Source of the DNA: Typhlomys cinereus
Lineage: Eukaryota; Chordata; Mammalia; Rodentia; Platacanthomyidae
Assembly: GCA_023101885.1 (NCBI GenBank)
Contig: JALPQD010000295.1
Location: 2,656,505 to 2,720,504, forward strand
Reading direction: 5' to 3'
Length of the DNA: 64,000 nt
Made by a program: the position numbers and the translations under genes. Below the pieces are notes generated by a model, which saw nothing but the letters and a program-made list of their open reading frames with translations, had not been told where the DNA came from and made no database searches. Positions 1 through 12,674 of the stretch are shown one piece after another; position 1 is the first letter of the stretch; each line of letters starts with the position of its first letter.

Positions 1-627
1 GTGGCTTTCCTGAATGATGGAGCAAAACTCTATGGTTTGTTCAATCTTCTACCTTTTATACTTTTTGTGTTAGTTACTTTTCTCTGTAGCTGTTAGACAC
101 TACTGAGACTCAAGCAACTTAAAGGGAGAAAGCGAGATTTATTTGGCTTATAGTTCCAGAGAGGATATATAGTCCTTTATGGTGGAAAAGGCATGGCTGG
201 CTGGCTTTTCTTTTTTTAATTTATTTTTCTAATTTTCTTTCAGAATTTATGATATATCATTCCATATCATCCTGGCTTTTAGTTTCTTCTTAGAAATCTC
301 GTATTAAGTTAATGGTTTTTCCTTTAAATATTATTTGGTTCATCTATCTTAATTCTAATATTCATTCTTCATCCTATAATTTTGATAATCTACTCTGATG
401 TTTAATGAGTAAAAATCTATTTCTAGTCATGCCTTATGGGGATTCTAAATGCCTCCTATATCTGGATGCCACATCTTTCTTGAGAACTGAGAAACCTGCT
501 ATTTTTTCACTGAATCTATAGTTTTTTATTTTAAATATGCTGATGAAATTTCATGTTTTAAAAGTATCTAGAGAGTTTGTATGTTCTCTTTATTCTTCCT
601 TATTTTTTCCGTGATGTTATATGCATG
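1..627. other. AT-rich stretch with part of an LTR-like repeat
   Basis: Positions about 90-230 (AACTTAAAGGGAGAAAG, GATTTATTTGGCTTATAG, GCATGGCTGGCTGGC) match the left part of the element at 27095-27518. The rest is AT-rich sequence with nothing recognisable. Confidence 0.5.
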
Positions 628-838
628 CTTGTTTTGTTTTATTGATATAAGGATCTCATACTCAGGCTGGTCTCAAATTTTCTATGTAACATGGATAACC
701 TTGAACTCCTGATCTTTTTGCCCTTATCATCCCAGGTGATGAGACTATATTGTGGGCTACCATGCACTGATAGGGACCAAACCCAGGGCTTTGTGCATGC
801 TAGGGAAGTAAAATAACAACTGAGCAACATCCCCATCC
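628..838 (-). repeat. B4-type SINE (B1+ID fusion), antisense
   Basis: The 7SL-like half shows CAGGCTGGTCTCAAATTTT and CCTTGAACTCCTGATC; the ID half shows CCCAGGGCTTTGTGCATGC and CAACTGAGCAACATCCCCA. Old, with many substitutions. Confidence 0.7.
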
Positions 839-1107
839 CCCCTAATTTCTATAGATGTTCTTCAAACCCTACCCTAATATTTTTTCTTTCATTTGACCTA
901 GTCCTATTGATGAAGATCTTACCTGACTTCTAAAAATCTTATTTATTGATCTTTTTGTTTCCAAAATGTTTATTTCATTTTTTTCAAGAAAAACTTAAAC
1001 TCCACATTCATGCTATACACTGTCTTCCTTATCTCATTTAAATATTTATGTGTATTCTCTTAGAAATCAATGAACTTTGAGTAATAATTGTTGAGTTTTT
1101 GTTTTGG
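839..1107. other. Unassigned intergenic sequence
   Basis: AT-rich, no ORF, repeat or RNA recognised. Confidence 0.4.
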
Positions 1108-1240
1108 ATAGAGCCCTTCTATATATCCCAGGTTGGCATCAAACTCACTGTGATCTCAGGTTGGCCTCAGACTTGAGATAAACCTCAGATTTCAAAGTAC
1201 TGGGATCCCAGCTATGAGCTACTTCACCAACTTTTTTTTT
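1108..1240 (-). repeat. B1 SINE, antisense
   Basis: CCCAGGTTGGCATCAAACTC and GTACTGGGATCCCAGCTATGA are the antisense 7SL-monomer signature of rodent B1. Confidence 0.65.
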
Positions 1241-1619
1241 CTTTATTGGCATTCTGTCCACTTTAATAATGTTTTAATATGTTACTAGAGAATTATATAC
1301 TTCAGGAAATGGCATGTTACTTTGTTATTTCATATTTATTGTATTTCTTTGTTGAGATTTGCAAATTTGTTAGGGTATTCATATTTTCTGCTTTTATGTG
1401 ATGACCTACTTGGTATGCAGCTGGATTGTATCCTGCAAACAGACAAGAATTAGTTAAAACCTCACCAAATACAACTCCCACAAAATTAACAAACAGTACT
1501 TACAAAGATTTTTAATTGTATCAAATTATGATTAGCAATATGCAAACAGAAAATCTGGTAAATGTTAACATTAATACTAATGCTAGTTTGGATGACACCA
1601 ACAATTAGCATCATTAGTA

Positions 1620-1950
1620 GGAAAAAAAGTATGTTTCATCTCCTTTTTTTCCTTCCACATTTAATTTTTTTCCTAATCATACAAGCTCAATAGGTACCTC
1701 CATCTTCTCCCTCTCTCCTCCCTTCCCCTGTAATCCCTCATTGCACTCTCCCTTCTTTCCCCCTTCCTTTCACCCTCTCCCTTCCTCCCCCTCTCCATTT
1801 GCCTCCCCTTTCCTCCTTTCCATCCTATGGAGCATCCATTTACATGAAGGTGAACACCAAACCTTCCTTTAAGTCCTCCACCCTAATGAGGACCCAGAGT
1901 CCCTTCTAGGGTTCCCCATTAGTATGGGAACTCTATTATTTTTCACCTAC
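1620..1950 (-). mobile_element. L1 3' UTR fragment, minus strand
   Basis: AATCATACAAGCTCAATAGGTACC followed by about 130 bp of C/T-rich tract and the block ending GGGTTCCCCATTAGTATGGG is the reverse complement of the L1 3' end seen many times in this window (G-rich tract, then GGTACCTATTAAGCTTGTATGA). Confidence 0.75.
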
Positions 1951-2782
1951 TCTTGAAAGCAAAATTTGCTCAGTAAGATTGTAGGGTATAGCAGTGGTGA
2001 AAAACAAAATTTTACATTTCTTACAAAGTTGTATGAAACAGTATATTACAGAGTATGTACAAATATATCATAACAACAAAATATTTAGCCATAGAAAATA
2101 GGTATGTGTTGCAGTTTTAAATAGTAAAGTTTTACATGGTGTAAGTTTTCTCAGGTGTCTTTTTAAACTTGAAAGGCTCTAAGGTGTCAACATTATATAG
2201 TATATGTAATAAAACCTTTTTGTAGTTTTGAAGTTCCATTATTTATTTTAAACAGGTGCCAGTTGACCCTAAAAGTCCATTTCTAAGGGAGATAAAATGC
2301 AATGAACAAACAAACAAACTGTATCACCCCCCCCCCAAAAAGTTAGCAAGGTTCAATGCGGCAATAGACTTTCTGCCCCTCCTTTTCATTTTCGATGTCA
2401 CCATGGGGCTGCCTTGAATTTACAAGACAAATTTGAGCTATCCAAGTAAGCAAACTGAATTTAAACATTTCAAGCTTTTCTCTACCTTTAAAGATGATCT
2501 ATGTTATTTGGACTTTTTGTCTCTGTGACAAATGTTTGAGATAAACAATGTAAGGGAAGAAATATTTTATTTTGGCTTAGCTATAGAGATTTCTATCCAT
2601 AGCAGATTGGATCTGTTGCTGTTGGCTGGAGCAAGAATGAAGAATACAATGGAAAGCAGGTGCATATGGGACAAACCATCTCACCATAAGGTTCACAGAG
2701 GGAGGGAAGGAAGAAAAAAATGGGCACAGGTGCAACTAAGCCAATATATTAAAGGAGGGTTGAAGACCATAGGCACAGTTGC

Positions 2783-2941
2783 AAATTGTTTATTTGGAAC
2801 AATTCTTTACCTTAGAACAAAATGTAATTTTACTATATAAAATATTTTCTTAATATCACAACACAAGGCAACATAATAATTAAATTTAAGGCTTAGAAGA
2901 ATTCATACAAATATGATTGTGATTAACAACCTGAGATAAGA
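2783..2941 (+). repeat. First copy of a dispersed direct repeat (about 155 bp)
   Basis: From TTGTTTATTTGGAACAATTC to GTGATTAACAACCTGAGATA this segment recurs at 3150-3305 with about 85-90% identity by eye, including ATCACAACACAAGGCAACAT in both. Family unknown. Confidence 0.7.
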
Positions 2942-3149
2942 TAGGCCACATTTTGCAAATATATTTGAATACTTATTCATTAAATAAGCTATTTGATTAT
3001 TATGTAATTTAGTAGAAATACCCCAACTAGGAATTTTTTTAAATAGAAGTTTCCCTATTGATAGAATCAGTTTTATCTCAGGATATTAAATTCTGAACCT
3101 AGGAATTTTAATGACCTTTAATTATGGTTAGCTTATTTGCACCCGATCT

Positions 3150-3305
3150 TGTTATTTGGAATAATTCTTTACCTTAGAACGTAATCTAATTTTACCATAT
3201 AAAAATTCTTAATATCACAACACAAGGCAACATAGTAATTAAATTTAAGGCTTATTAAAAGAATTGAATACAATTATGTTTGTGATTAACAACCTAGATA
3301 ATCTC
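3150..3305 (+). repeat. Second copy of the dispersed direct repeat
   Basis: Counterpart of 2783-2941 with small indels (for example TATAAAAATTCTTAATATCA). The surrounding 1951-3384 region is otherwise AT-rich without recognisable genes. Confidence 0.7.
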
Positions 3306-3559
3306 TTCTCATGTTGTTAAATTATAAGGTTCTTGTCTGTTGTGGGTGCTAGGCAGAATTGTATTGTTTTCAGATTTTTTAAATTAATTTTTTCTACTTT
3401 TACAAGCATATTGAGTATTCATCCCAGCTTCACTCCCTCTCTCCTCCCTCCCACCCTTCTCTTTCCTTCACCAGTCCTTCCCACTTCCTTCTACCCTTCT
3501 GCCTGTAAGCTTCTATGGACTTCAGGGTTCACTCTGGCTTGTCTACTCTTATGGGGATT

Positions 3560-4111
3560 TGCTGGGGCGATTCCCCCAGGCATACACTGTGACGACTCCA
3601 GGCCATCAGGGCGGAGAAAGGCGAATATGCTGCAGGCCCTTTACCACCACCCAAATCCAGGGGCCTCCGGACACAGCAGGGAGTCTGTCAAAGTGACACT
3701 CCATCACTCACTCATTCATTCACTCAGTTACACAGCTCCTGGCTGTAACGAGGAAGATAAGTAAAGCCTGACCGCCAGCACCTCCGCCTCTGCCCTCCAG
3801 AGACTGGGCCACAGACGGGGAGTTTGTCAAAGCAAGATCTCAGTTTATTGGGGGTAACAAATCAGCTTATATAGACAAAGACTCAAAGTGCACCGAAACA
3901 CCAGCCAATTATCTTGATGGTCAGTAAAGCACGTACTCTGCATAAGTCAGACTAAACATAAATCTATGTTGGCTCTTATAAGCCAATTAGGACTCTGTGT
4001 AATGTGATCAGGGTTACGCCTACGACACTAGCTCCCAGTGCCATCTTTGGTCCCATGTGCTAAGCCATGCCCTGCTCACTCCCTCCCTATTATCTCTGGG
4101 TGGGCCCAACA
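3560..4111 (-). mobile_element. Class II (ERVK/IAP-type) solo LTR
   Basis: 552 bp bounded by TG...CA and flanked by exact 6-bp duplications GGGATT (3554-3559 and 4112-4117). On the minus strand it begins TGTTGGGCCC, carries AATAAA about three quarters of the way along (CCAATAAACTGAG) and ends ATCGCCCCAGCA. A 6-bp duplication and TGTTGGG start are typical of IAP-like class II LTRs. No internal retroviral genes are present. Confidence 0.85.
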
Positions 4112-5596
4112 GGGATTCAGGCCTTCAAGTGTAACAAATTACCTTTCCTCAGGCCACCCCACTTGTATGTGCATTTCCCTTCATTCATCCAGCTTTAGAC
4201 CCAAAGGTTTCCACTGTGAGTTCCCACTCTATGGGTATAGTAATAGCTGTGTACAGAGCAGTTTGATGTACTGTCTTCCTACCTATTAGGTTTATTGGCT
4301 GTCTTTTCTATTGATTTTCTTTCCTTCCCTTTTTTTAGGTTCTTGTTCTAGTTTACAGTAACAGGGTCTGACAGATAGGTCTTGAGTCCAATCAGAAAGC
4401 TGTTGGTTGTCTCCTCGTTACTCCTTGGTACCACTATTCCACTCGTGGCTACCTGTTGCCATGATGATTTATAATGCCACTTACAGATTTTATGTTGTTT
4501 ATAGGGCTTGTGATTATTTCTCTCCCCCAGGAGCTTCTACAATGTTCCTTGGTACTGTGTAAGCTATCCAGCAAGGAGAAAGTCTTCATACCAGTTCCAG
4601 TTGATATATTTTGCCATGTTCTATAATCCATTTGTGTTGCATCTTCAGTAATGGGGTCTTTCTGACAATTTTAGGAGAGGAAGCAAGAACAATGGCAAAA
4701 GCCTATAATATTTGGGGCCTTCTAGTATAATTCTGTCCCTAGGTTCTAAGTGGATCAGCTCAAGGCTTTTATTTCATTTTTCCCTGTTTTCCTTACTCTG
4801 TGTTCCTTTACATAAAGACTGCTTATTCTTATTTCTTTCTTTAAAAGACATTTTTAACATATTACTAGCATAGGATGTTCCTTTGGGGTTTCTTCCCATC
4901 ATCTTTGGTTTTTTCTATAAGTTCCTCCTATTTCCCATGTCCCTCCTGTCTCCCAACCCCTTATTCCCTGCTATGTATTTTTCTCAATTATTCCTTCCTT
5001 CACCCTTGTACTGAGATCCTAAGTCTCCCCTTTGAAAGGTTTCACCCTAATCATTACTTCCTAACTTCCCACTCTTAGGTCTTTTTTGAATTTTCTGGCT
5101 CTTACAGTAGTTCCAATTCAAGTACATTGACAAGGATATCAGTTCAATCATCCACATATTAGAGAGGACATGCAGTGCTTAACTTTCTGTGTCTGAGCTA
5201 CCTCACTCAATATTAAAGTTTCCAATTCCATTCATTTACCAACAAATTCCATAATCTCATCCTTTCTGGTGCTGAGTAACATTCCATTATGTAGATGTAC
5301 CACATTTTCATTACCCTTTCCTCTGTTGATGGGCATGTAAGCTGATTCCATTTTTCCACTATTGTGAATAGAGCTGCAATGAACAAGTGTCCTTGTAATA
5401 AGATGTAATAAGTCCATTTTTAACTGTCTGAGCAACCTCCATACTGATCTCCCTAGAGGCTTGTATCAATTTATACTCCCATTCCCAATGAATAAATGAC
5501 CCTTTTTCTCCACAGCTTCGTCAACAATCTGTGTTGTTTGTGTTCTTGCTCTTAGCCATTCTGATTGGGGTAAGATGATATTGCAGGGCTGTTTTA

Positions 5597-5921
5597 TTTT
5601 ATTATTATTTCCACTCATACAAACTTAACAGGTACACTGGTACCCTCCCTCCCTCCTCCTCCCCCCACCCCCCTGCTCCCCCTCCCCTCACCCCTCTTTT
5701 CCCATCCCCCAGTGCCCCCCCAATCCCCCGAGTATCCTTTACTTGCATGCCAAACTCTCCTCTGGGTTCTCCTCTCCGATGAGGTGTAAGGACCCAGGGG
5801 CATTTCCTAGAACCCTTTTCTTTCTTTCTTTTTTTTTTTCCAGAACCCTTTTCTGTGTTCCCCTTAAGCTTAGGAACACTACTGTGACTGTCAGTCCCTA
5901 GCCTCCAAGGAGCAGGGCTGT
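5597..5921 (-). mobile_element. L1 3' UTR insertion nested in the older L1
   Basis: Flanked by an exact 14-bp duplication GCAGGGCTGTTTTA (5583-5596 and 5922-5935). Inside: TTATTATTATTT tail, ACAAACTTAACAGGTAC, a long C/T tract and CTGTGTTCCCCTTAAGC. 5'-truncated and recent. Confidence 0.85.
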
Positions 5922-8319
5922 TTTAATTTGTATTTCTCTGATAATCAGAGAAGTTGAGCATCTTTTAAGGTATTTGTTTGACATTTCAATTTCTTTTTGG
6001 GTGAAGTCCCTGCTTAGTCCCAGGGCTCATTTTTAAACTGGAATGCTTGCTGTCTTGTTTAATTTCTGAGTTTTTTTGTATACTCTGGAGATTAACATTT
6101 TGTCAGATTCATAGCTAGCAAAGATTTTCTCCCAGTCTGTGGGTTGTGAACAATTAAGTTTCTTTTGCAAAACAGAAGCTTTTTAATTTCATGAAGTCCT
6201 GTTAGTTGATTATTGGTTTTAGTTCCTGGGCATTTGTTGTTCTGTTTAGAAAGTCTTTACCTAGGCCTATCAATTCAAATGCACTTCCATATCTTTCTTC
6301 TGATAATTTCAGAGTTTCAGGTCTAATATTGAAGTCTTTAACCCATTTGGAGTTGATTTTGTGTAAGGAGAGAGGCAACAGTCAATTTTTATTCTTCTAC
6401 ATGTAGATGTCCAATTCTACCAATACCACTTGTTGAAGATGTTGTCTTTTCCCCAGAAAGCATGTTTGGAGCCTTTGTCAAAAATTAAGTGGCTATATGC
6501 ATGGCATGGGAGTTTATATCTGGGCCCTCTGTTCTGATCCATTGGTTGATGTATCTGTTTTTTTGGGGGGGAGGAAGCAGTACCAAGCTGGTTTTATTAC
6601 TGTAGCTCTGTAATATAGTTTAAAATCTGGTATGGCGATACCTCCAGCATTATTCTTATTGCCCCAAAATTGTTTTGGCTAATTGTGATTTCTTGTTCTT
6701 CCATATGAATTTTGAGATTGTTTTTTCCAGTTTTGTGAAGAATTGCATTGGAATTTAAATTGGAATTGCATTGAATCTGTATATTGCTTTGGGTAGGTTG
6801 TCATTTTCACAATATTAATCCTATCAATCCATGAGAAAGGAGGCCTTTCCACTTTCTAGCATCTTCTTTAATTTCTTTCAGCAGTGTTTTGTAGTTTCTT
6901 TTATTCAGGTCTTTTATGTCCTTGGTTAAATCTATTTCAAGTTATTCTTTGTAGCTATGGTGAACGAGATTGATTTTCTTATTTCTTTCTCAGCTTATTT
7001 GTCTCCGTTACATAGGAAAGCTACTGATTTTTGTGTTGGTTTTGCAGCTTGCCACTTTACTGAAATTGTTTATCAATTTATGTAGTTTCTTGGTGGAGTC
7101 ATGTGGATCTTTCAAGATAGAATCATATCATCTGCAAATAGGGATACTTTCATTTCTTCCTTACCTATTTGTATCCCTTTTATTTCTTTCTCTAACCTTA
7201 TTGCTCTAGCTAGGACTTCAGGGACAATATTGAACAGGAGTGTGTGACAGTAGACAGCCTTGTCTCATTCCAGATCTAAATGGGACTGCTTCAAGTTTTT
7301 CCCTATTTAGAGTGTTGCTTGTTTTAGGCTTGTCATATACAGACTTCATCACTTTGAGATAGGTCCTCTCCATTCCTGTTTTCTCCAAAACTTTCATCAT
7401 GAAAGGATGTTGGATTTTGTCAAATGCCTTTTCTGCATTTATTGAGAAGATTATATGATTTTGGTTCTTGAGTCTGTTAATATGATGAATCCCATTTGTT
7501 GATTTACATATGTTAAATCATCTTTGCATTCATGGTATGAACCTGACTTGGTTATGGTGAATGATCTTTTGGATATGTTTTTGAATTCCATTTGCTAGAA
7601 TTTTATTGAAGATTTTTGCATCTGCATTCATTAATGAGATTGGCTTATAATTCTCTTTCAATGATGTGTCTTTCTTTGGCTTTGGAATCAGTTATATTGG
7701 CTTTGTAGAAAGCATTTGAGAGTACTCCTTCTTTCTCTAGTTTATGGAATAATTTGAAAAGTAATGGTGTTAATTCTCCTCTGTAGGCCTAGTAGAATTC
7801 TGCACAGAATCCAGCTGGTTCTGGGCTTTTTTTTTTTTTAGTTGAGAGACTTATAATGGCTGTTTCAATTTCATCTCTTATTATTGGCCCTATTTATGTA
7901 TCTATTTTATCTTGAGTCAGTTTTGGTAGGTCATATGTGCCAGGAATTCATCCATTTCCTTTAGATTGTTCAATTTAAGAGAATATAAAATTTTAAAGTA
8001 TGTCCTTATGATTCTTTGGATTTCTCCAGTATCTGTTGTGATTCCCTCCCCCTCCCTTTCTTTTCTGATTTTCTGTTAGTAAAAAAGGCAGGATTATTTT
8101 TGCTATCCTGGACTTTTTTGTGCTTCCATATGAATTTTGAGATTGTATTTGTCAATTTATGTGAAGAATTGCATTAGAATTTTGATTGGTATGATCTTAA
8201 ATCTGTATATTGCTTTTGGTAGAATGGTCATTTTTACACTAAGTCTATCAATTCAGGAACATGGGAGGTCTTTCTCCCTTGTGGTATTCTGTAATCCTTT
8301 TTTTTAGTGTTTTCAATAA

Positions 8320-8660
8320 CTGCTCAGTCCAATAGTCCAAAGGGTGATGGCTGAAGGCAGTAGGATTCCCAGAGAATCTTTTGTCACCTTGAAGACTTGG
8401 AGAGTTGGAGGGCTAGAGGTCAAAGAAACCAGGCGGCTGGAAGGAAGAGTAATTCCTAGCACAGCTACAGTACGTCTCTTCTCTTTTGTGATTCCCTTTA
8501 ATGTGGTCCACTACTGGGAGGTTCCAATGGGATCTAGGACTGGTCTTGTATTATTCAGATAATCTCTTCAGATGGTCTCAGCTGACTTTACCAGGTGTGA
8601 TCTCAGCCGATCTTAGTTAATACCAGGTATGTCAAGTTGACACCCAGGATTAACTCTCAG
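8320..8660 (-). mobile_element. LTR-like element, same family as 49141-49605
   Basis: The minus strand reads GTGTCAACTTGACATACC, GTGCTAGGAATTACTCTTCC and CTTCAGCCATCACCCTTTGG, matching 49141-49605 over most of its length. Ends are eroded. Confidence 0.6.
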
Positions 8661-8689
8661 ACTTCGTATTTGAAATAAAGATATTTTTA

Positions 8690-9144
8690 AATCCTTTATT
8701 TCACGATATTTCAAATGGTAAATAGAATTGTTTCTCAGAGGACTTTCTTGCTTTGTTCATCCTTAAAATGTAGAGGAAATCCACAGATTTTTGGACATGG
8801 ATTTTAAATCCTACCCCCTGCTAAATGTATTTATTCATTCAAGAAGTTTCCTGGTGGAACCTTTAGGGTCCTCAAGTATAGAATCATGTTGTCATGTAAG
8901 GATAGCTTTGTTTCTTCTTTTCCTATTTGTAACCATTTTATTTCCTTAGATAAACTTTAAGTACAATATGAAACAGAAGTGGTGAGAGTAGACAGCCTTG
9001 TCTGGTTTCTGATCTAAGTAGTATGCCTCAAGTATTTCACTATTTAGGATGATTTTTGCTATATGATTGTTATATATGGTCTTTATTATGTTGATATGTG
9101 TTCCTTCCATTCCAGTTTTTTTTTTATTATTTACTCAGTTGGGA

Positions 9145-9189
<45 letters not shown>

Positions 9190-11215
9190 ACCACGGGCGA
9201 ATTCGGGAACCACCATGGACCACCTCCACCTCCTCCTTGTTTACTCTGCCCCGGGATTCACAGGCTCTGCCCTACTAGGACCAGAAATGCAGGCTGCCCC
9301 CGCTTCCGCCTGGCATCTATACATGGGGTCTAGGATCTGAACTAAGGACCTTCTGCTTGCAAGGCAGAGGCTTAACCCTGAGCCACCTCTCCAGCCCCCC
9401 ATTCCTGTTTTTTTATCATAAAAAATGCTGAATTTTGTCAGAAGGCTTTTTTGTTGAGAATTTTTGCATCCGTGTTTGTCAATGAGATTGTCCTGAGTAT
9501 ATCATTTTGAGAGACTAAATTTCATTTATAATGGAGAATGTGTGATGTCTGTCTTTCTGTGTCTGGGATACTTCACTCAGTATAACTTCTTCCAACTCCA
9601 TCTATTTTCCACCAAATTTCATTAATTCATTTTTCTTGATGGCTAAATAACATTCCATTGTGTATGTGTACCGTATTTTCATTATCCATTCATATAAGGT
9701 TTTTATAGCCTCTGATCTAATATTAAGGACCTTGATCCACTTGGAGTTGATTTTCGTGTATGATGAAAAGTAAGGGTCCAGTTTCAATTCGGCATGTAGA
9801 TATCCAGTTGAAAATGCTATCCTTTTTTCTGGGCACCTGTGTAAAAAATCAGTAGATTATAGGTATATGAGCTTACATCTTGGTCTTCAATTCTTATCTA
9901 TTGATCTATGTGTCTACTTTGAAGCCAGTTCCATGCTGTCTTTATTACTATGGATTCATAATATAAATTAAGGTCTGGATTGGTGATATCTCTAACATAG
10001 TTTTTATTATTCAGGATTGCTTATTATCCTGGTCCTGGATTTTGGGGTTTGTCAATTTCTGTGAAGAATTGGGTTGGAATTTTAATTGATAATTCATTGA
10101 ATCTGTATATTGTTTTTGGCAGGATGGCCTACTGATCTAGAAGCATGGGAAGTTTTTCTACTTTCTGGTATCTTCTGCAATTTCTTTCTTTAGAGTTTCA
10201 AAGCTTTCATTGTACAGGTCTCTCACATTCTTGATTAGACTTATACTAAGGAATTTCATTTTTTTTTAGGGACTATGGTAAATGGAATTGTTTCTCTTAG
10301 GACTTTCTCACTTTTTAAATCTTTTGTGTATAAGAAAGTTACTGATTTTTGAACATTAATTTTGTAACTTGATGCTCAAACTTATGTATTAAGTTCCAGG
10401 AATTCCCTTGCAGAGTGTTTGGGTCTCTGGGTTACAGAATCATATCATCTGTGAAATATGGGATTTTTGATACACTGTATGGAAATTTTAAGCTGTGATG
10501 GCTATTGATTGAGGTTAAAAGGAAAATTAAATGAGATACTTATCTTTGGGTTAGGTGTGAAGATTCTCTTCTGCTGAATGGTGAGATTCTTGGAGTCCTC
10601 ATTTGTGTGCTGTTAGTCCGCTGGTTCCTGGCTTGAGGTTTCTGTGGCTTCTCTAAATTTCGTGGAGGCTGTGTTTCTTTTAAAACATGTATAGGTCAGA
10701 CCATGTTGTGGATCCGCACTAAGACCTGGGCCCAGGTGGGAGAATTGGTATTTATTTGTTTTGAACTGTGAAATCTTGATAGATTGTTCCTTTAAGGAGT
10801 CTGTAGTATTTATCTTTGTTTCTTATGATTTGTTTTAGTTTAAAATCTATTTTCATTCATTTATGATGGCATAAAAATAAATTCTGGAGCTTTTTAAGTT
10901 TCTTGCTCTGGAATTTCATGAATGCACAGGTTTGGCTTCTTCATAGTGTCCACAGGGTTGAATATTACTTTCATTTATTTTTCACTTTTTTGGCTTTTTA
11001 AATTGAATTATCTTGTTCTGCCAACTTTTCTTCCAAATTAAATAGTTTCTCTTTTGCTTGATTCATTCTGATGGTAATTCTTTATGCTGAGTTTTCTATT
11101 GTAGTTATATTCTTTTTTTCTTTTAGTTTTCCAAGGATCGGTTCTCAGGATTACCTGATTGTTTCTGACTTGCCATTCATTTGAAGACAAAATATCATTA
11201 GTGAAGTCCGTGTTA
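8690..11215 (-). mobile_element. Degraded minus-strand L1 fragments, at least two copies
   Basis: 8690-9470 and 9520-10480 read as antisense ORF2 (CATTCCATTGTGTATGTGTACC, CTTGATCCACTTGGAGTTGA). 10790-11160 resembles antisense ORF1/5' sequence (TGGAATTTCATGAATG, TTTGCTTGATTCATTCTGAT). Both are riddled with stops. Confidence 0.75.
9120..9399 (-). repeat. Young B2-related SINE, antisense, with TSD
   Basis: TTACTCAGTT tail, (GT)n, then the body AACCACCATGGACCACC ... GCCACCTCTCCAGCCCC. Flanks CATTCCAGTTTT (9108-9119) and CATTCCTGTTTT (9400-9411) form a 12-bp duplication with one mismatch. Confidence 0.88.
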
Positions 11216-11217
11216 AC

Positions 11218-11218
<1 letters not shown>

Positions 11219-11260
<42 letters not shown>

Positions 11261-11522
11261 CATTTAGCTCTTGTGTGTGTATATTTGTGTGTGTATATCA
11301 GAGGGTACTATGCATGCTTGTGGAGACCCAGGGTAATTGGGTAACATCAGGAATCATCCTGGTTACTCCACCTTCTTTTGGATTTGCCTAGGGTTTCCCA
11401 AATTCCGCCTTACAGGTCTGGAAATACAAGATCTGCCATTTTTATGTGGGATCTGGAATCTGAACTCAGGTCATTTTGCTTGTAAGTCAGAGCATTAACA
11501 CCTGAATCATCTCTCAGCCCTG
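11219..11522 (-). repeat. (CA)n tract and older B2-related SINE, antisense
   Basis: (CA)20 at 11219-11258 and (GT)-rich sequence precede ATCAGAGGGTACTATGCATG ... AATCATCTCTCAGCCC, the older SINE subfamily also seen at 37211-37476 and 53812-54125. Confidence 0.7.
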
Positions 11523-12235
11523 ACATTTATTTCTTAAGTTAACCAAAGATAAAGCATCGTTTGACTCTAATTTTGTTTTACATTCTTTCATTCAGTTATC
11601 TGAAGGAGCCATTGAAAGCAGAAGACTACCATCTTGTGATCTAGCACAGGATACCAGAAAACTTGTATGTATTTGTGCTACCAAAATAGTAGATTCTTCT
11701 GAAATTCTCCCTCTGTTCAAGAAAGACTATGCCAAGTTATCCTCACTCTGTCACTCAAGAGCCCTATAGACATTATGGAAAATTTGTAACTCCCAATGAG
11801 TTGCCTACAACCTAACTCTGACCCTGAACATATCTCTAGTCAGGACTCATTTTTATAGTGTTAATAAAATATTACTTCATATTTTTCTTAAAAATAAATC
11901 TGTCTTCTTTTATTATTTTTTTTCAGAAGCTTTATGAGCAGTAATAGTGGCACAGAGGATAGTCAGATGGGCTGCGTGCTCAGCACTAAGAAGGACTAAA
12001 GAAAGGATCCAGTCCTTCTGGTATGCATCACTGTATCTATGGATTCAGTTCATGTGTCTACCCTGTCAGTAATCTCTATCCTGCGTTTTATGTTTTATCT
12101 AAGTGAAGGTTCTTTCCTGGGGAAAAAAATGAGATATTTACAATTATTTTGCCATTGGGTCTTTTTATGTTGCCCACCTCAAATTATCTCTCTTTACCTC
12201 TAGGATAATAAACTGGGATAATAAACTTGTGCTAG
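11523..12235. other. Unassigned intergenic sequence
   Basis: No convincing ORF, repeat family or RNA gene recognised. Confidence 0.4.
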
Positions 12236-12500
12236 CCTGCCTTGTTTAAAATATTTGCAATACCAGTAGGGATTGTAATAGAGAAACAGAAACAGGAGGA
12301 TCCCTGAGCTTGCTGGCCAATCAGACCAGCCAATAGGCAAACTCCAGGTTCAATGAGATACTCTGTTTCAAAAAATAAGTTGGAGAAATTATTAAGGAAA
12401 ACACTTAATGCTAACAACTGACCTCTACACATGCATGCATGCATACATTCATGCATATCAACAAACATGTACACCAATGTACACACATCCTCACGCAAAC

Positions 12501-12546
<46 letters not shown>

Positions 12547-12570
12547 TACACACACACACACACACACATC
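12236..12570 (+). repeat. B3/B1-like SINE remnant with (CA)n tail
   Basis: CAGGAGGATCCCTGAGCTTGCTGGCC and the (CATG)n/(CA)n tail at 12427-12568 mark an old SINE with an expanded dinucleotide tail. Confidence 0.5.
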
Positions 12571-12674
12571 ATTCAATATCATTAATCATCCAAGAAATGT
12601 AGATCAAAAGTAAAATGAACCTGGCTATGATGTCATAAGTCTGTTCATACACCTGGTTACCTAGAGACTCTATC

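Larger units (their letters stand above)
3385..8320 (-). mobile_element. Long minus-strand L1 (Lx-like 3' UTR to ORF2), interrupted twice
   Basis: From the 3' side: C/T-rich 3' UTR (3385-3559), then after the LTR insertion a Lx-like 3' UTR (4112-4870, including GAGTCCAATCAGAAAGC), then ORF2 read on the minus strand. The ORF2 C-terminal region lies near 5230-5560, and the reverse-transcriptase part near 7218-7400 encodes TYLKVMKSVYDKPK and [14 protein letters not shown], the RT fingers/palm block. Stops and frameshifts are frequent; it is dead. It is interrupted by a solo LTR (3560-4111) and by a younger L1 3' end (5597-5921). Confidence 0.85.

Noticed and set aside
3333..3764. 143-residue open frame over an L1/LTR junction
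   Set aside because: It spans the L1 3' UTR C/T tract and the solo LTR border at 3560, so it is a chance fusion.
7218..7400. RT-like open frame
   Set aside because: Not a host gene: it is the reverse-transcriptase part of a dead L1 ORF2.
9067..9340. Open frames rich in CVCV/HTHT (also 11038, 12232, 12408, 28151, 53861)
   Set aside because: They are translations of (GT)n/(CA)n tracts and SINE bodies, repeated wherever the same SINE occurs.
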